DNA of 64,000 bases. Origin: Diorhabda sublineata (lineage: Eukaryota > Arthropoda > Insecta > Coleoptera > Chrysomelidae). The position numbers were made by a program, and so were the translations under genes. The notes under the pieces were generated by a model. It was not told the origin of the DNA. It saw nothing but the letters and a program-made list of their open reading frames with translations, and ran no database searches. How positions within the stretch are numbered: position 1 is the stretch's first letter; each line of letters starts with the position of its first letter. This document shows positions 27,745 to 40,885 of this stretch, in pieces. Location of the stretch: the NCBI RefSeq assembly GCF_026230105.1, contig NC_079483.1, positions 2,349,312 through 2,413,311 of the forward strand. Direction: 5' to 3'.

Positions 27745-30510
27745 AGTTAGATGCAAACTCACTCAGATATATAAGGAATGTTGAAATTCGACTTCAAATT
27801 AGGAAGATAGACTTTGAAAATTTTCAATCAACACAAAGTGACAGTCGACCTCAGAGGGCTTCAGTGGATGTTAATCGACGATATCTCACAAAGTTAGATG
27901 CAAACTCACTCAAATATATGAGAAATGTTGAAATTCGACTTCAAATTAGGAAGATAGACATTGAAAATTTTCAATCAACACAAAGTGACAGTCGACCTCA
28001 ATGGGCTTCAGTGGATGTTAATTGACGATATCTGAAAAAGTTAGATGCAAACTCACTCGAATATATTATAAATGTTGAAACTCGACTTCAAATTAGGAAA
28101 ATAGACTTTGAAAATTTTCAATCAACACTTAGTGACAGTCGACCTCAATGGGCTTCAGTGGATGTTAATCGACGTTATCTGACAAAGTTAGATGCAAACT
28201 CACTCAAATATATGAGAAATGTTGAAATTCGACTTCAAATTAGGAAGATAGACTTTGAAAATTTTCAATCAACACAAAGTGACAGTCGAACTCAGAGGGC
28301 TTCAGTGGATGTTAATCGACGATATCTCACAAAGTTAGATGCAAACTCACTCAAATATATGAGAAATGTTGAAATTCGACTTCAAATAAGGAAGATAGAC
28401 ATTGAAAATTTTCAATCAACACAAAGTGACAGTCGACCACAATGGGCTTCAGTGGATGTTAATTGACGATATCCGACAAAGTTAGATGCAAACTCACTCG
28501 AATATATGAGAAATGTTGAAATTCGACTTCAAATTAGGAAGATAGACATTGAAAATTTTCAATCAACACAAAGTGACAGTCGACCTCAATGGGCTTCAGT
28601 GGATGTTAGACGACTTATCTGACAAAGTAAGATGCGAACTCACTCAAATATATGAGAAATGTTGAAACTCGACTTTAAATTAGGAAGATAGACTTTGAAA
28701 ATAATCAATCAACACAAAGTGACAGTCGACCTCAATGGGCTTCAGTGGATGTTAGACGACTTATCTGACAAAGTAAGATGCAAACTCACTCGAATATATA
28801 AGAAATGTTGAAACTCGACTTCAAATTATGAAGATAGACTGCGAGAATTTTCAATCAACACAAAGTGACAGTCGACCTCAATGGGCTTCAGTGGATGTAA
28901 GACGACTTATCTGACAAAGATAGCTGCAAACTCACTCGAATATATGAGAAATGTTGAAATTCGACTTCAAATTAGGAAGATAGACTTTGAAAATTTTCAA
29001 TCAACACAAAGTGACAGTCGACCTCAGAGGGCTTCAGTGGATGTTAATCGACGATATCTCACAAAGTTAGATGCAAACTCACTCAGTTATATAAGGAATG
29101 TTGAAATTCGACTTCAAATTAGGAAGGTAGACTTTGAAAATTTTCAATCAACACAAAGTGACAGTCGGCCTCAGAGAGCTTCAGTGGATGCTAATCGACG
29201 ATATCTCACAAAGTTAGATGCAAACTCACTCAAATATATGAGAAATGTTGAAATTCGACTTCAAATTAGGAAGATAGACATTGAAAATTTTCAATCAACA
29301 CAAAGTGACAGTCGACCTCAATGGGCTTCAGTGGATGTTAATTGACGATATCCGACAAAGTTAGATGCAAACTCACTCGAATATATGAGAAATGTTGAAA
29401 TTCGACTTCAAATTAGGAAGATAGACATTGAAAATTTTCATACAACACAAAGTGACAGTCGACCTCAATGGGCTTCAGTGGATGTTAGACGACTTATCTG
29501 ACAAAGTTAGATGCAAACTCACTCGAATATATAAGAAATGTTGAAAGTCGACTTCAAATTAGGAAGATAGACTTTGAAAATTTTCAATCAACAAGAAGTG
29601 ACAGTCGACCTCAATGGGCTTCAGTGGATGTTAGACGACTTATCTGACAAAGTTAGATGCAAACTCACTCAAATATATGAGAAATGTTGAAATTCGACTT
29701 CAAATTAGGAAGATAGACATTGAAAATTTTTAATCAACACAAAGTGACAGTCGACCTCAGAGGGTTTCAGTGGATGTTAATCGACGATATCTCACAAAGT
29801 TAGATGCAAACTCACTCAAATATATGAGAAATGTTGAAATTCGACTTCAAATTAGGAAGATAGACTTTGAAAATTTTTAATCATTACTAAGTGACAGTTG
29901 ACCTCAATGGGCTTTAATGGATGTTAGTCGAATATATCTGACAAAGTTGGATGCAAACTCACTTAAATATATGAGAAATGTTGAAACTCGACTTCAAATT
30001 AGGAAGATAGACTTTGAAAATAATCAATCAACACAAAGTGACAGTCGACCTCAATGGGCTTCAGTGGATGTTAATTGACGATAACTGACAAAGTTAGATG
30101 CAAACACACTCGAATATATAAGAAATGTTGAAACTCGACTTCAAATTAGGAAGATAGACTTTGAAAATAATCAATCAACACAAAGTGACAGTCGACCTCA
30201 ATGGGCTTCAGTGGATGTTAATTGACGATATCTGACAAAGTTAGATGCAAACACACTGGAATATATAAGAAATGTTGAAACTCGACTTCAAATTAGGAAG
30301 ATAGACATTGAAAATTTTCAATCAACACAAAGTGACAGTCGACCTCAATGGGCTTCAGTGGATGTTAGACGACTTATCTGACAAAGTAAGATGCAAACTC
30401 ACTCAAATATATGAGAAATGTTGAAACTCGACTTCAAATAAGGAAGATAGACTTTGAAAATAATCAATCAACACAAAGTGACAGTCGACCTCAATGGGCT
30501 TCAGTGGATG
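27745..30510 (+). repeat. 2.77-kb block, copy 1 of the 3,519-bp-offset duplication
   Basis: This block matches 31,264-34,029 at a constant 3,519-bp offset. It begins just upstream of CTCAGATATATAAGGAATG at 27,761 and ends near 30,510, where this copy has TTAGACCACTTATC and the partner has TTAATTGACGATAAC. The few differences noticed are single bases, for example GACGTTATC against GACGATATC near 28,173 and TTTTTAATCAACAC against TTTTCAATCAACAC near 29,730. Confidence 0.87.
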
Positions 30511-31263
30511 TTAGACCACTTATCTGACAAAGTTAGATGCAAACTCACTCGAATATATAAGAAATGTTGAAACTCGACTTCAAATTATGAAGATAGACTG
30601 CGAAAATTTTCAATCAACACAAAGTGACAGTCGACCTCAATGGGCTTCAGTGGATGTTAGACGACTTATCTGACAAAGTTAGATGCAAACTCACTCAAAT
30701 ATATGAGAAATGTTGAAATTCGACTTCAAATTAGGAAGATAGACATTGAAAATTTTCAATCAACACAAAGTGACAGTCGACCTCAGAGGGTTTCAGTGGA
30801 TGTTAATCGACGATATCTCACAAAGTTAGATGCAAACTCACTCAAATATATGAGAAATGTTGAAATTCGACTTCAAATTAGGAAGATAGACTTTGAAAAT
30901 TTTTATTCATTACTAAGTGACAGTTGACCTCAATGGGCTTTAATGGATGTTAGTCGAATATATCTGACAAAGTTGGATGCAAACTCACTCAAATATATGA
31001 GAAATGTTGAAACTCGACTTCAAATTAGGAAGATAGACTTTGAAAATAATCAATCAACACAAAGTGACAGTCGACCTCAATGGGCTTCAGTGGATGTTAA
31101 TTGACGATATCTGACAAAGTTAGATGCAAACACCCTCGAATATATAAGAAATGTTGAAACTCGACTTCAAATTAGGAAGATAGACATTGAAAATTTTCAA
31201 TCAACACAAAGTGACAGTCGACCTCAATGGGCTTCAGTGGATGTTAGACGACTTATCTGACAA

Positions 31264-34029
31264 AGTAAGATGCAAACTCACTCAGATATATAAGGAATGT
31301 TGAAATTCGACTTCAAATTAGGAAGATAGACTTTGAAAATTTTCAATCAACACAAAGTGACAGTCGACCTCAGAGGGCTTCAGTGGATGTTAATCGACGA
31401 TATCTCACAAAGTTAGATGCAAACTCACTCAAATATATGAGAAATGTTGAAATTCGACTTCAAATTAGGAAGATAGACATTGAAAATTTTCAATCAACAC
31501 AAAGTGACAGTCGACCTCAATGGGCTTCAGTGGATGTTAATTGACGATATCTGAAAAAGTTAGATGCAAACTCACTCGAATATATTATAAATGTTGAAAC
31601 TCGACTTCAAATTAGGAAAATAGACTTTGAAAATTTTCAATCAACACTTAGTGACAGTCGACCTCAATGGGCTTCAGTGGATGTTAATCGACGATATCTG
31701 ACAAAGTTAGATGCAAACTCACTCAAATATATGAGAAATGTTGAAATTCGACTTCAAATTAGGAAGATAGACTTTGAAAATTTTCAATCAACACAAAGTG
31801 ACAGTCGAACTCAGAGGGCTTCAGTGGATGTTAATCGACGATATCTCACAAAGTTAGATGCAAACTCACTCAAATATATGAGAAATGTTGAAATTCGACT
31901 TCAAATAAGGAAGATAGACATTGAAAATTTTCAATCAACACAAAGTGACAGTCGACCACAATGGGCTTCAGTGGATGTTAATTGACGATATCCGACAAAG
32001 TTAGATGCAAACTCACTCGAATATATGAGAAATGTTGAAATTCGACTTCAAATTAGGAAGATAGACATTGAAAATTTTCAATCAACACAAAGTGACAGTC
32101 GACCTCAATGGGCTTCAGTGGATGTTAGACGACTTATCTGACAAAGTAAGATGCGAACTCACTCAAATATATGAGAAATGTTGAAACTCGACTTTAAATT
32201 AGGAAGATAGACTTTGAAAATAATCAATCAACACAAAGTGACAGTCGACCTCAATGGGCTTCAGTGGATGTTAGACGACTTATCTGACAAAGTAAGATGC
32301 AAACTCACTCGAATATATAAGAAATGTTGAAACTCGACTTCAAATTATGAAGATAGACTGCGAGAATTTTCAATCAACACAAAGTGACAGTCGACCTCAA
32401 TGGGCTTCAGTGGATGTAAGACGACTTATCTGACAAAGATAGCTGCAAACTCACTCGAATATATGAGAAATGTTGAAATTCGACTTCAAATTAGGAAGAT
32501 AGACTTTGAAAATTTTCAATCAACACAAAGTGACAGTCGACCTCAGAGGGCTTCAGTGGATGTTAATCGACGATATCTCACAAAGTTAGATGCAAACTCA
32601 CTCAGTTATATAAGGAATGTTGAAATTCGACTTCAAATTAGGAAGGTAGACTTTGAAAATTTTCAATCAACACAAAGTGACAGTCGGCCTCAGAGAGCTT
32701 CAGTGGATGCTAATCGACGATATCTCACAAAGTTAGATGCAAACTCACTCAAATATATGAGAAATGTTGAAATTCGACTTCAAATTAGGAAGATAGACAT
32801 TGAAAATTTTCAATCAACACAAAGTGACAGTCGACCTCAATGGGCTTCAGTGGATGTTAATTGACGATATCCGACAAAGTTAGATGCAAACTCACTCGAA
32901 TATATGAGAAATGTTGAAATTCGACTTCAAATTAGGAAGATAGACATTGAAAATTTTCATACAACACAAAGTGACAGTCGACCTCAATGGGCTTCAGTGG
33001 ATGTTAGACGACTTATCTGACAAAGTTAGATGCAAACTCACTCGAATATATAAGAAATGTTGAAAGTCGACTTCAAATTAGGAAGATAGACTTTGAAAAT
33101 TTTCAATCAACAAGAAGTGACAGTCGAACTCAATGGGCTTCAGTGGATGTTAGACGACTTATCTGACAAAGTTAGATGCAAACTCACTCAAATATATGAG
33201 AAATGTTGAAATTCGACTTCAAATTAGGAAGATAGACATTGAAAATTTTCAATCAACACAAAGTGACAGTCGACCTCAGAGGGTTTCAGTGGATGTTAAT
33301 CGACGATATCTCACAAAGTTAGATGCAAACTCACTCAAATATATGAGAAATGTTGAAATTCGACTTCAAATTAGGAAGATAGACTTTGAAAATTTTTAAT
33401 CATTACTAAGTGACAGTTGACCTCAATGGGCTTTAATGGATGTTAGTCGAATATATCTGACAAAGTTGGATGCAAACTCACTTAAATATATGAGAAATGT
33501 AGAAACTCGACTTCAAATTAGGAAGATAGACTTTGAAAATAATCAATCAACACAAAGTGACAGTCGACCTCAATGGGCTTCAGTGGATGTTAATTGACGA
33601 TAACTGACAAAGTTAGATGCAAACACACTCGAATATATAAGAAATGTTGAAACTCGACTTCAAATTAGGAAGATAGACTTTGAAAATAATCAATCAACAC
33701 AAAGTGACAGTCGACCTCAATGGGCTTCAGTGGATGTTAATTGACGATATCTGACAAAGTTAGATGCAAACACACTCGAATATATAAGAAATGTTGAAAC
33801 TCGACTTCAAATTAGGAAGATAGACATTGAAAATTTTCAATCAACACAAAGTGACAGTCGACCTCAATGGGCTTCAGTGGATGTTAGACGACTTATCTGA
33901 CAAAGTAAGATGCAAACTCACTCAAATATATGAGAAATGTTGAAACTCGACTTCAAATAAGGAAGATAGACTTTGAAAATAATCAATCAACACAAAGTGA
34001 CAGTCGACCTCAATGGGCTTCAGTGGATG
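31264..34029 (+). repeat. 2.77-kb block, copy 2 of the 3,519-bp-offset duplication
   Basis: This is the second copy of the block at 27,745-30,510. It includes the unusual monomer with AAGATAGCTGCAAACTC (near 32,437; partner near 28,918). Private changes include GTCGAACTC near 33,121 and GTAGAAACTCG near 33,500. Confidence 0.87.
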
Positions 34030-34051
34030 TTAATTGACGATAACTGACAAA

Positions 34052-34196
34052 GTTAGATGCAAACACACTCGAATATATAAGAAATGTTGAAACTCGACTT
34101 CAAATTAGGAAGATAGACTTTGAAAATAATATCAACACAAAGTGACAGTCGACCTCAATGGGCTTCAGTGGATGTTAATTGACGATATCTGACAAA
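34052..34196 (+). repeat. 145-bp monomer with a 2-bp deletion
   Basis: The central block reads GAAAATAATATCAACAC, two bases shorter than the usual GAAAATAATCAATCAACAC, giving a 145-bp unit with the full-length TGA junction. I saw this exact lesion only once, so it looks like a private, recent change. It lies just beyond the end of the 3,519-bp-offset duplication. Confidence 0.8.
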
Positions 34197-35719
34197 GTTA
34201 GATGCAAACTCACTCGAATATATAAGAAATGTTGAAACTCGACTTCAAATTATGAAGATAGACTGCGAAAATTTTCAATCAACACAAAGTGACAGTCGAC
34301 CTCAATGGGCTTCAGTGGATGTTAGACGACTTATCTGACAAAGTTAGATGCAAACTCACTCAAATATATAAGAAATGTTGAAACTCGACTTCAAATTAGG
34401 AAGATAGACTTTGAAAATAATCAATCAACACAAAGTGACAGTCGACCTCAATGGGCTTCAGTGGATGTTAATTGACGATATCTGACAAAGTTAGATGCAA
34501 ACACACTCGAATATATAAGAAATGTTGAAACTCGACTTCAAATTAGGAAGATAGACTTTGAAAATAATCAATCAACACAAAGTGACAGTCGACCTCAATG
34601 GGCTTCAGTGGATGTTAATTGACGATATCTGACAAAGTTAGATGCAAACACACTCGAATATATAAGAAATGTTGAAACTCGACTTCAAATTAGGAAGATA
34701 GACATTGAAAATTTTCAATCAACACAAAGTGACAGTCGACCTCAATGGGCTTCAGTGGATGTTAGACGACTTATCTGACAAAGTAAGATGCAAACTCACT
34801 CAAATATATGAGAAATGTTGAAACTCGACTTCAAATAAGGAAGATAGACTTTGAAAATAATCAATCAACACAAAGTGACAGTCGACCTCAATGGGCTTCA
34901 GTGGATGTTAGACGACTTATCTGACAAAGTTAGATGCAAACTCACTCGAATATATAAGAAATGTTGAAAATCGACTTCAAATTATGGAGATAGACTGCGA
35001 AAATTTTCAATCAACACAAAGTGACAGTCGACCTCAATGGGCTTCAGTGGATGTTAGACGACTTATCTGACAAAGTTAGATGCAAACTCACTCAAATATA
35101 TGAGAAATGTTGAAATTTGACTTCAAATTAGGAAGATAGACTTTGAAAATAATCAATCAACACAAAGTGACAGTCGACCTCAATGGGCTTCAGTGGATGT
35201 TAGACGACTTATCTGACAAAGTTAGATGCAAACTCACTCGAATATATAAGAAATGTTGAAAATCGACTTCAAATTATGGAGATAGACTGCGAAAATTTTC
35301 AATCAACACAAAGTGACAGTCGACCTCAGAGGGCTTCAGTGGATGTTAATCGACGATATCTCACAAAGTTAGATGCAAACTCACTCAAATATATGAGAAA
35401 TGTTGAAATTCGACTTCAATTTAGGAAGATAGACTTGAAAATTTTCAATCAACACATAGTGACAGTCGACCTCAGAGGGCTTCAGTGGATGTTAATCGAC
35501 GATATCTCACAAAGTTAGATGCAAACTCACTCAGATATATAAGGAATGTTGAAATTCGACTTCAAATTAGGAAGATAGACTTTGAAAATTTTCAATCAAC
35601 ACAAAGTGACAGTCGACCTCAGAGGGCTTCAGTGGATGTTAATCGACGATATCTCACAAAGTTAGATGCAAACTCACTCAAATATATGAGGAATGTTGAA
35701 ATTCGACTTCAAATTAGGA

Positions 35720-37767
35720 AGATAGACATTGAAAATTTTCAATCAACACAAAGTGAGAGTCGACCTCAATGGGATTCAGTGGATGTTAATTGACGATATC
35801 CGACAAAGTTAGATGCAAACTCACTCGAATATATGAGAAATGTTGAAATTCGACTTCAAATGAGGAAGATAGACATTGAAAATTTTCAATCAACACAAAG
35901 TGACAGTCGACCTCAATGGGCTTCAGTGGATGTTAGACGACTTATCTGACAAAGTAAGATGCAAACTCACTCAAATATATGAGAAATGTTGAAACTCGAC
36001 TTCAAATAAGGAAGATAGACTTTGAAAATAATCAATCAACACAAAGTGACAGTCGACCTCAATGGGCTTCAGTGGATGTTAGACGACTTATCTGACAAAG
36101 TTAGATGCAAACTCACTCGAATATATAAGAAATGTTGAAAATCGACTTCAAATTATGGAGATAGACTGCGAAAATTTTCAATCAACACAAAGTGACAGTC
36201 GACCTCAATGGGCTTCAGTGGATGTTAGACGACTTATCTGACAAAGTTAGATGCAAACTCACTCAAATATATGAGGAATGTTGAAACTCGACTTCAAATT
36301 AGGAAGATAGACTTTGAAAATAATCAATCAACACAAAGTGACAGTCGACCTCAATGGGCTTCAGTGGATGTTAGACGACTTATCTGACAAAGTTAGATGC
36401 AAACTCACTCGAATATATAAGAAATGTTGAAACTCGACTTCAAATTATGGAGATAGACTGCGAAAATTTTCAATCAACACAAAGTGACAGTCGACCTCAA
36501 TGGGCTTCAGTGGATGTTAGACGACTTATCTGACAAAGTTAGATGCAAACTCACTCAAATATATGAGAAATGTTGAAATTCGACTTCAAATTAGGAAGAT
36601 AGACTTTAAAAAATTTCAATCAACACAAAGTGACAGTCGACCTCAGAGGGCTTCAGTGGATGTTAATCGACGATATCTCACAAAGTTGGATGCAAACTCA
36701 CTCAGATATATAAGGAATGTTGAAATTCGACTTCAAATTAGGAAGATAGACATTGAAAATTTTCAATCAACACAAAGTGAGAGTCGACCTCAATGGGATT
36801 CAGTGGATGTTAATTGACGATATCCGACAAAGTTAGATGCAAACTCACTCGAATATATGAGAAATGTTGAAATTCGACTTCAAATTAGGAAGATAGACAT
36901 TGAAAATTTTCAATCAACACAAAGTGACAGTCGACCTCAATGGGCTTCAGTGGATGTTAGACGACTTATCTGACAAAGTAAGATGCAAACTCACTCAAAT
37001 ATATGAGAAATGTTGAAACTCGACTTCAAATAAGGAAGATAGACTTTGAAAATAATCAATCAACACAAAGTGACAGTCGACCTCAATGGGCTTCAGTGGA
37101 TGTTAGACGACTTATCTGACAAAGTTAGATGCAAACTCACTCGAATATATAAGAAATGTTGAAAATCGACTTCAAATTATGGAGATAGACTGCGAAAATT
37201 TTCAATCAACACAAAGTGACAGTCGACCTCAATGGGCTTCAGTGGATGTTAGACGACTTATCTGACAAAGTTAGATGCAAACTCACTCAAATATATGAGG
37301 AATGTTGAAACTCGACTTCAAATTAGGAAGATAGACTTTGAAAATAATCAATCAACACAAAGTGACAGTCGACCTCAATGGGCTTCAGTGGATGTTAGAC
37401 GACTTATCTGACAAAGTTAGATGCGAACTCACTCGAATATATAAGAAATGTTGAAACTCGACTTCAAATTATGGAGATAGACTGCGAAAATTTTTAATCA
37501 ACACAAAGTGACAGTCGACCTCAATGGGCTTCAGTGGATGTTAGACGACTTATCTGACAAAGTTAGATGCAAACTCACTCAAATATATGAGAAATGTTGA
37601 AATTCGACTTCAAATTAGGAAGATAGACTTTAAAAATTTTCAATCAACACAAAGTGACAGTCGACCTCAGAGGGCTTCAGTGGATGTTAATCGACGATAT
37701 CTCACAAAGTTGGATGCAAACTCACTCAGATATATAAGGAATGTTGAAATTCGACTTCAAATTAGGA
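35720..37767 (+). repeat. 1,024-bp (7-mer) repeat nested in the 5.6-kb unit, two copies
   Basis: GTGAGAGTCGACC with AATGGGATTCAGTGG occurs near 35,753 and 36,777, and TTATGGAGATAGACTGCG near 36,156 and 37,180. Both pairs are 1,024 bp apart, which is seven monomers less five bases. Copies run about 35,720-36,743 and 36,744-37,767. The same nested repeat is carried into the second 5.6-kb copy from about 41,316. Confidence 0.85.
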
Positions 37768-38588
37768 AGATAGACTTTGAAAATTTTCAATCAACACAAA
37801 GTGACAGTCGACCTCAGAGGGCTTCAGTGGATGTTAATCGACGATATCTCACAAAGTTAGATGCAAACTCACTCAAATATATGAGAAATGTTGAAATTCG
37901 ACTTCAAATTAGGAAAGATAGACATTGAAAATTTTCAATCAACATAAAGTGAGAGTCGACCTCAATGGGCTTCAGTGGATGTTAGGCGACTTATCTGACA
38001 AAGTAAGATGCAAACTCACTCAAATATATGAGAAATGTTGAAACTCGACTTCAAATTAGGAAGATAGACTTTGAAAATAATCAATCAACACAAAGTGACA
38101 GTCGACCTCAATGGGCTTCAGTGGATGTTAGACGACTTATCTGACAAAGTTAGATGCAAACTCACTCGAATATATAAGAAATGTTGAAACTCGACTTCAA
38201 ATTATGAAGATAGACTGCGAAAATTTTCAATCAACACAAAGTGACAGTCGACCTCAATGGGCTTCAGTGGCTGTTAGACGACTTATCTGACAAAGTTAGA
38301 TGCAAACTCACTCAAATATATGAGAAATGTTGAAATTCGACTTCAAATTAGGAAGATAGACTTTAAAAATTTTCAATCAACACAAAGTGACAGTCGACCT
38401 CAGAGGGCTTCAGTGGATGTTAATCGACGATATCTCACAAAGTTGGATGCAAACTCACTCAGATATATAAGGAATGTTGAAATTCGACTTCAAATTAGGA
38501 AGATAGACATTGAAAATTTTCAATCAACACAAAGTGACAGTCGACCTCAATGGGCTTCAGTGGATGTTAATTGACGATATCCGACAAA

Positions 38589-38766
38589 GTTAGATGCAAA
38601 CTCACTCGAATATATGAGAAATGTTGGAATTCTCACTCAAATATATGAGAAATGTTGAAACTCGACTTCAAATTAGGAAGATAGACTTTGAAAATAATCA
38701 ATCAACACAAAGTGACAGTCGACCTCAGAGGGCTTCAGTGATTGTTAATCGACGATATCTCACAAA
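38589..38766 (+). repeat. 178-bp monomer with a 31-bp internal duplication
   Basis: This copy is 178 bp, that is 147 + 31. After GAGAAATGTTGGAATTC the sequence jumps back to TCACTCAAATATATGAG and reads the same segment again before continuing, so a 31-bp stretch is tandemly duplicated inside the monomer. The join carries an EcoRI site (GAATTC). The same structure is present near 1,663, 3,454, 5,392, 6,742, 8,240 and 44,220. The shared junction implies one founding event later spread by array duplication. Confidence 0.92.
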
Positions 38767-39939
38767 GTTAGATGCAAACTCACTCGAATATATGAGAAAT
38801 GTTGAAATTCGACTTCAAATTAGGAAGATAGACATTGAAAATTTTCAATCAACACAAAGTGACAGTCGACCTCAATGGGCTTCAGTGGATGTTAATTGAC
38901 GATATCCGACAAAGTTAGATGCAAACTCACTCGAATATATGAGAAATGTTGGAATTCGACTTCAAATTAGGAAGATAGACATTGAAAATTTTCAATCAAC
39001 ACAAAGTGACAGTCGACCTCAATGGGCTTCAGTGGATGTTAGACGACTTATCTGACAAAGTAAGATGCAAACTAACTCAAATATATGAGAAATGTTGAAA
39101 CTCGACTTCAAATTAGGAAGATAGACTTTGAAAATAATCAATCAACACAAAGTGACAGTCGACCTCAATGGGCTTCAGTGGATGTTAGACGACTTATCTG
39201 ACAAAGTTAGATGCAAACTCACTCGAATATATAAGAAATGTTGAAGCTCGACTTCAAATTAGGAAGATAGACTTTGAAAATTTTCAATCAACACAAAGAG
39301 ACAGTCGACCTCAATGGGCTTCAGTGGATGTTGGACGACTTATCTGACAAAGTTAGATGCAAACCCACTCAAATATATGAGAAATGTTGAAATTCGACTT
39401 CAAATTAGGAAGATAGACTTTGAAAATTTTCAATCAACACAAAGTGACAGTCGACCTCAGAGGGCTTCAGTGGATGTTAGTCGAATATATCTGACAAAGT
39501 TGGATGCAAACTCACTCAAATATATGAGAAATGTTGAAATTCGACTTCAAATTAGGAAGATAGACTTTGAAAATTTTCAATCAACACAAAGTGACAGTCG
39601 ACCTCAGAGGGCTTCAGTGGATGTTAATCGACGATATCTCACAAAGTTAGATGCGAATTCACTCAGATATATAAAGAACGTTGAAATTCGACTTCAAATT
39701 AGGAAGATAGACATTGAAAATTTTCAATCAACACAAAGTGACAGTCGACCTCAGAGGGCTTCAGTGGATGTTAATCGACGATATCTCACTAAGTTAGATG
39801 CAAACTCACTCAAATATAAGAGAATTGTTGAAATTCGACTTCAAATTAGGAAGATAGACATTGAAAATTTTCAATCAACACAAAGTGACAGTCGACCTCA
39901 ATGGGCTTCAGTGGATGTTAATTGACGATATCTGACAAA

Positions 39940-40084
39940 GCTAGATGCAAACACACTCGAATATATAAGAAATGTTGAAACTCGACTTCAAATTAGGAAG
40001 ATAGACTTTGAAAAAATCAATCAACACAAAGTGACAGTCGACCTCAATGGGCTTCAGTGGATGTTAGACGACTTATCTGACAAA
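39940..40084 (+). repeat. 145-bp monomer with A-run deletion
   Basis: This monomer starts GCTAGATGCA rather than GTTAGATGCA. It reads TTTGAAAAAATCAATC where neighbours have TTTGAAAATAATCAATC, a one-base loss on top of the short 146-bp junction. The combination recurs at about 45,391 and 52,868 (the last also has AACATAAAG). A related GCTAGATGC copy without the deletion sits near 48,470. It is a useful linkage marker for blocks copied between 40, 45 and 53 kb. Confidence 0.85.
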
Positions 40085-40885
40085 GTTAGATGCAAACTCA
40101 CTCAAATATATGAGAAATGTTGAAATTCGACTTCAAATTAGGTAGATAGACATTGAAAATTTTCAATCAACACAAAGTGACAGTCGACCTCAATGGGCTT
40201 CAATTGATGTTAATTGACGATATCTGACGAAGTTAGATGCAAACTCACTCGAATATATGAGAAATGTTGAAATTCGACTTCAAATTAGGAAGATAGACAT
40301 TGAAAATTTTCAATCAACACAAAGTGACAGTCGACCTCAATGGGCTTCAGTGGATGTTAGTTGACGATATCTAACAAAGTTAGATGCAAACTCACTCGAA
40401 TATATAAGAAATGTTGAAACTCGACTTCAAATTAGGAAGATAGACTTTGAAAATTTTCAATCAACACAAAGTGACAGTCGACCTCAATGGGCTTCAGTGG
40501 ATGTTAGACGACTTATCTGACAAAGTTAGATGCAAACTCACTCAAATATATGAGAAATGTTGAAACTCGACTTCAAATTAGGACGATAGACTTTGAAAAT
40601 AATCAATCAACACAAAGTGACAGTCGACCTCAATGGGCTTCAGTGGATGTTAGACGACTTATCTGACGAAGTTAGATGCAAACTCACTCGAATATATAAG
40701 AAATGTTGAAACTCGACTTCAAATTAGGAAGATAGACTTTGAAAATTTCCAATCAACACAAAGTGACAGTGGACCTCAATGGGCTTCAGTGGATGTTAGA
40801 CGACTTATCTGACAAAGTTAGATGCAAACTCACTCAAATATATGAGAAATGTTGAAATTTGACTTCAAATTAGGAAGATAGACTT

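Larger units (their letters stand above)
35290..40855 (+). repeat. 5.6-kb higher-order unit, copy 1 (38 monomers)
   Basis: From about 35,290 this block matches 40,886-46,306. The offset is 5,596 bp (35,485 to 41,081; 36,563 to 42,159), then 5,597 bp (38,320 to 43,917), then 5,451 bp after 39,200, because copy 2 lacks one 146-bp monomer. Shared rare markers include the one-base-short GACTTGAAAATTTTC with AACACATAGTGAC at 35,418, GTGAGAGTCGACC, AATGGGATTCAGTGG, TTATGGAGATAGACTGCG, and GTGATTGTTAATCG near 38,730. The two copies abut, so this is a true tandem unit. Confidence 0.92.

Noticed and set aside
28881..29345. Distinct gene beginning Met-Gly-Phe-Ser-Gly-Cys
   Set aside because: The apparent N-terminus is the CAATGGGCTTCAGTGGATGT block read in another frame, where a one-base-short junction shifts it into the common frame. 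The same happens at 32,400, 39,314 and 50,921.
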